NCBI RefSeq assembly: GCF_003665095.1
Contig: NZ_RCHV01000002.1
Location: 2,783,501-2,847,500, forward strand
Reading direction: 5' to 3'
Length of the DNA stretch: 64,000 nucleotides
DNA from: Streptomyces sp. Z26
GTDB lineage: Bacteria > Actinomycetota > Actinomycetes > Streptomycetales > Streptomycetaceae
A program made the translations under genes and the position numbers. The notes beneath the pieces are model-generated. The model was not told where the DNA came from. It did no database searches and was given only the letters and a program-made list of their open reading frames with translations. Every line of letters begins with the position of its first letter. Within the stretch, counting starts at the first letter, position 1. Shown here piece after piece: positions 58,136 to 64,000 of this stretch.

Positions 58136-59923
58136 GTGCCGCCGTACGAACAGCGGGGCGGACGGGGACGCGGCGGTCCGCGACGCGGTGGCCTGAGGCA
58201 CGGGAGTCAGGGGCGCGGGCCGGGCGGGGCGGGACGCCCACCCCGGTCGTACCCGCCACCGGCCCCGCGTACGGCACCGCCAGCGGGCCCGTCGACGACG
58301 GGCGGGCGCGGCATACCGGACGGGCTGCTGATCGGCGTGCTCGCGTTCGTCCTCGGGATGGCCGTGCTGACCTGGACCGCGACGGGCCTCGCCGGGCTGT
58401 TCGCCCACGGCTCCTGGCCGGACGGCGTGAGCTTCGCGCGCACGCCGACGGCCATCAGCGCACTCCTCCACGAGCCGCACGACATGGCCGCCGCCTGGCC
58501 GGAGACCCCGGCCCGCCAGCTGTCGGGGTACGGGCTGTTCTGGGGCATCCTCATCAGCCAGCTGATGGTGCTGATCGTGCTCACCGTGTTCGTCCTGGGC
58601 ACGCTGGCGCGCTGGCGCGCCGTGCGCCAGGCCGCGCGGGAGGAGGCGGAGGACGAGAGCTTCCCGCCGAGCCCCGAGGGCCACGCGTACGGGTACGGGT
58701 ACGAGCGGCACCCCGGTCACGGACCGGGCCCTTATGGCGGAACGGCGGCGTACGGGCAGCAGGGGCCGCCACCGCCCGCCCCCGACGCGTACCCGGACCC
58801 GTACCCGGACGTGGCCCACCCGGCGGCCCCCACGGCGCCGTACACGCCCCCGCGGGCTCCCCGTACGGCACCGGCCGCCGCGGAGGCCGTACCCGCTCCG
58901 ACTCCCGCCCCCGAGGCCGTGCCGGACGACGCCCCGGACGCCGAACAGGACGGCGGCGCCCCCACAGCCGTCCTGCCCACCGTGACCGCTCCACGGCCCG
59001 CCGCCCCCGACGGCCTGCTCGTCGCACCCCCGGCGGAGGCGGCCGTGCGGGCCGTGTGCGAGGCGGAGGGCGCCGTGCTGGTCGTCACCGGCGACCCCGC
59101 CCTGTACGAGGACACCGTCGGCTCCCGCACCGGGATCGGCCCGGCGCACGTCTTCGACCCGGCCCAACTCACCACCGCCGCCACCCGGTTGCGCTGGGCC
59201 CCGCACCGCGACTGCGAGGACATGCCCACGGCCCGTACGCGCGCCGCGGCACTCCTCGCCCCCGTACGCAGCCCGGCCCGCGCCGACGCCGCCGTCCACG
59301 ACGCCGCGGAGACGCTGCTGCGCTGCTGGCTGCACGCGGCCGCGGTGGCGGGCGAGCCGTTCCGGCAGGTGCACCGGTGGGCGCTCAGCGGCTCGTCGAA
59401 GGACGCCGTCCGGATACTGCGTACGAAGACCGGCGCCACCTCCGGGTCCGCGGGCGAGCTGGAGGCGACCCTCACCGCCCACGCGGAACGCCGCGAGGCC
59501 GCCACCGACCTCGTACGCCTCGCCCTCAACTCCCTCTCCCAGCTGCACATCCGCAACGCCTGCACGCCCTCACGCGCGGACCGGATCGCCTGGGATTCGT
59601 TCATCGCCGAAACGGGCACGCTGTACGTGGTGGGTGAGCCTCTCGAGGCGCCGCACCGCGGTGATCCGGCCGCGATGCCCCTCGTCACCGCACTCGCCTC
59701 AGCCGTGGTCGAGCACGGCCGCCGCACGGCCGAACGGTCGCCCGCCGGTCGGCTCGACCCACCACTCACCGTGGTCCTGGACCACCCGGCGACGGTCGCG
59801 CCCCTCCCCGAGCTGACGTCGCTCCTCGCGGACGGCGCGGCCTCCGGGGTACGCACGGTGGCCCTGGTCCGCTCCGAGGAGCAACTCCGCACCTGGTGGC
59901 CGGAGATCCTGCGCGGCCGCTGA
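58136..59923 (+). CDS. VirD4/TraG-like coupling protein, degenerate ATPase motifs
   Basis: A 595-aa membrane protein with a Gly/Arg/Pro-rich start, two transmembrane helices (about 60-85 and 138-163), a long Pro/Ala-rich linker (about 175-285) and a C-terminal TraG/VirD4-like domain (about 290-595). The Walker A position reads VLVVTGDPALYEDTVG, with no GKT/S. The Walker B equivalent is LTVVLDHPATVAPLPELTS, where the catalytic Glu is His. It is therefore probably a pseudo-ATPase retaining the fold and docking role. Last gene of the operon. This loss argues against DNA transfer and for another cargo or a structural role. Confidence 0.85.
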   Translation: MPPYEQRGGRGRGGPRRGGLRHGSQGRGPGGAGRPPRSYPPPAPRTAPPAGPSTTGGRGIPDGLLIGVLAFVLGMAVLTWTATGLAGLFAHGSWPDGVSFARTPTAISALLHEPHDMAAAWPETPARQLSGYGLFWGILISQLMVLIVLTVFVLGTLARWRAVRQAAREEAEDESFPPSPEGHAYGYGYERHPGHGPGPYGGTAAYGQQGPPPPAPDAYPDPYPDVAHPAAPTAPYTPPRAPRTAPAAAEAVPAPTPAPEAVPDDAPDAEQDGGAPTAVLPTVTAPRPAAPDGLLVAPPAEAAVRAVCEAEGAVLVVTGDPALYEDTVGSRTGIGPAHVFDPAQLTTAATRLRWAPHRDCEDMPTARTRAAALLAPVRSPARADAAVHDAAETLLRCWLHAAAVAGEPFRQVHRWALSGSSKDAVRILRTKTGATSGSAGELEATLTAHAERREAATDLVRLALNSLSQLHIRNACTPSRADRIAWDSFIAETGTLYVVGEPLEAPHRGDPAAMPLVTALASAVVEHGRRTAERSPAGRLDPPLTVVLDHPATVAPLPELTSLLADGAASGVRTVALVRSEEQLRTWWPEILRGR

Positions 59924-59980
59924 ACGCCGGTCCGACGTACGGTCCGACGCGCGATCCCACGTACGGTTCCCGCTGCCGGA

Positions 59981-60562
59981 TCAGCGGCCGGGAGTCGCGG
60001 GGCGGCGCTCCAACGCGTAGACGTGGCAGCGCCCGTACGGCGGACGGGTGTGCGGCTCGGACTCGCCGGTGGGCGTGAAGCCGAGACGTGTGTAGAAGGC
60101 GCGTGCGCGGTCGTTCCGTTCGTGCACGTCGAGTTGGAGCCGTACGACGTCGTCGCGGGCGAAGGCCCACCGCTCCGCGGCGGCGAACAGCGCGGCGGCG
60201 ATGCCCGAACCGCGGTGCTCCGCGCGGAGATAGACACCGACGACGGACGCGGTGTCGTCCCGCGCGAGGACGGTCACCATCCCCGCCCACGACGGCGTCT
60301 CCGCCGGAGCCGTCACGGGGGTCGGTGCGGTCGTCTCGGCGACGAACGTCGTGACGCGGCGCCCGTCCCCGCCCTGCCCCTCCGTGCCGTACCCCTGCGC
60401 CGCCCGCTGCCGCCAGAAGCTGTCGGGTCGACCGGCAGCCACCTCGTACCGTTCGCTGAACGCCACGGGCGCCACGGGGTCCGCCAGCGCCGCCAACCGC
60501 AGCTCCTTGAGCCGTCGCCAGTCCTCCCCGCGCACCTGCCTGATCCGGAAGCCGTCTGCCAT
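59981..60562 (-). CDS. GNAT family N-acetyltransferase
   Basis: A 193-aa acetyltransferase. The acetyl-CoA-binding motif A is VVGVYLRAEHRGSGIAAALF (about 106-125), and motif B is VHERNDRARAFYTRLGFTPT (about 147-166). The N-terminus MADGFRIRQVRGEDWRRLKE is typical of RimI-like enzymes. The substrate could be a protein N-terminus, an amine metabolite or an antibiotic. A CAGGAT box 6 nt before the ATG suggests a leaderless start. It lies between the T4SS-like operon and the rRNA terminator. Confidence 0.9.
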   Translation of the reverse strand: MADGFRIRQVRGEDWRRLKELRLAALADPVAPVAFSERYEVAAGRPDSFWRQRAAQGYGTEGQGGDGRRVTTFVAETTAPTPVTAPAETPSWAGMVTVLARDDTASVVGVYLRAEHRGSGIAAALFAAAERWAFARDDVVRLQLDVHERNDRARAFYTRLGFTPTGESEPHTRPPYGRCHVYALERRPATPGR

Positions 60563-60620
60563 CCGCCCATCCTGGCCGCTCCGGCATCACCACGCCCCCG
60601 ATTAAACGTGGGCACGCGAA

Positions 60621-60657
60621 AAGGGGTCTTGTCGGACAATGCCCGACAAGACCCCTT
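60621..60657 (-). terminator. rRNA operon terminator
   Basis: Arms AAGGGGTCTTGTCGG/CCGACAAGACCCCTT (15 bp) with a 7-nt loop, just downstream of 5S on the minus strand and followed by TTTT. A classic intrinsic terminator, unusual here in having a U-run. Confidence 0.92.
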
Positions 60658-60668
60658 CTCTCAATGAT

Positions 60669-60788
60669 TGTTCGGCGGTGTCCTACTCTCCCACGAGGTC
60701 CCCCTCGCAGTACCATCGGCGCAGAAAGGCTTAGCTTCCGGGTTCGAAATGTAACCGGGCGTTTCCCTCACGCTATAACCACCGAAAC
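60669..60788 (-). rRNA. 5S ribosomal RNA
   Basis: The reverse complement begins GTTTCGGTGGTTATAGCGTG and ends CGCCGAACA, the Streptomyces 5S pattern, about 120 nt. Internal landmarks include CCCGGTTACATTTCGAACCC and GGTACTGCGAGGGGGACC. It is the last gene of the rRNA operon, followed at once by the terminator. Confidence 0.96.
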
Positions 60789-60852
60789 CCAACCCAACAC
60801 GCCGTATATGGCGGTTGTGGTCTCAGAAACCACACAGTGGACGCGAACATCT

Positions 60853-63980
<3,128 letters not shown>

Positions 63981-64000
63981 CACAGATGCTCGCGTCCACT

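Noticed and set aside
52359..59923. Integrated conjugative element or plasmid
   Set aside because: No integrase, relaxase, replication gene, tRNA att site or flanking repeats; composition and ribosome sites match the host; the coupling protein lacks Walker A.

Overview
This window is chromosomal DNA from a high-GC actinomycete, almost certainly Streptomyces or a close relative. Third codon positions are nearly all G or C, GTG starts are frequent, and many genes begin directly at the transcription start. Several genes are recognisable actinomycete or Streptomyces types: glnR, nur, rsiG, csoR, pstSCAB, three GntR regulators of the DevA subfamily, and mycothiol- and ECF41-type proteins. The window is gene-dense core chromosome. 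I see no integrase, transposase, CRISPR array or tRNA.

Left part (0-15 kb): a LacI regulator and glnR; a MoaD-like/DUF2993 stretch; a sulfur unit (27-codon cysteine leader peptide, thiosulfate sulfurtransferase, SseC/DUF1416, DsrE); a divergent flavin monooxygenase/TetR pair; a 33-aa membrane protein with a nitrobindin-like protein; a cobalamin-riboswitch-controlled BtuCDF-like transporter; the nickel regulator nur; ygfZ; and dtd. Middle-left (15-30 kb): rsiG (the c-di-GMP-dependent anti-sigma of WhiG), an asparaginase, an Eis-like acetyltransferase, a DevA-type GntR regulator with a small divergent membrane protein, a HAD hydrolase, a kinase-like protein, an ArsR/SRPBCC pair, an ankyrin protein, a lone hemC, a GlxA-type regulator, an ECF41 sigma factor with a recognisable autoregulatory promoter, and an amidohydrolase.

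Middle-right (30-46 kb): an XRE regulator/HbhA-like/DUF2516 trio, a PP2C phosphatase, a RipA-like NlpC/P60 hydrolase, the phosphate block (PHO box, pstSCAB, convergent DUF47-Pit), csoR with its operator, a lipoprotein, an alpha/beta hydrolase with twin operators, and a PAP2 phosphatase.

Right part (45.8-59.9 kb): this holds the most unusual content. A type IV secretion-like gene set (TcpC/VirB8-like, TrbL/VirB6-like, SCO6880-family, VirB4-like ATPase, VirD4-like) sits in one tight operon. Its probable companions, a lytic transglycosylase/NlpC protein and a small two-TM pilin-like protein, lie 6 kb upstream. Between them are two more DevA-type regulators and a small membrane protein. The VirB4-like ATPase has intact motifs, but the VirD4-like protein has lost its Walker A motif, and no relaxase is present. 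This looks like a domesticated envelope machine rather than a conjugation system. The three DevA-type genes share a leaderless promoter with an ACAAC half-site, and in two of them it forms ACAAC-N19-GTTGT.

The window ends in an rRNA operon on the minus strand: 5S and an essentially complete 23S, with 16S expected just beyond the right edge.
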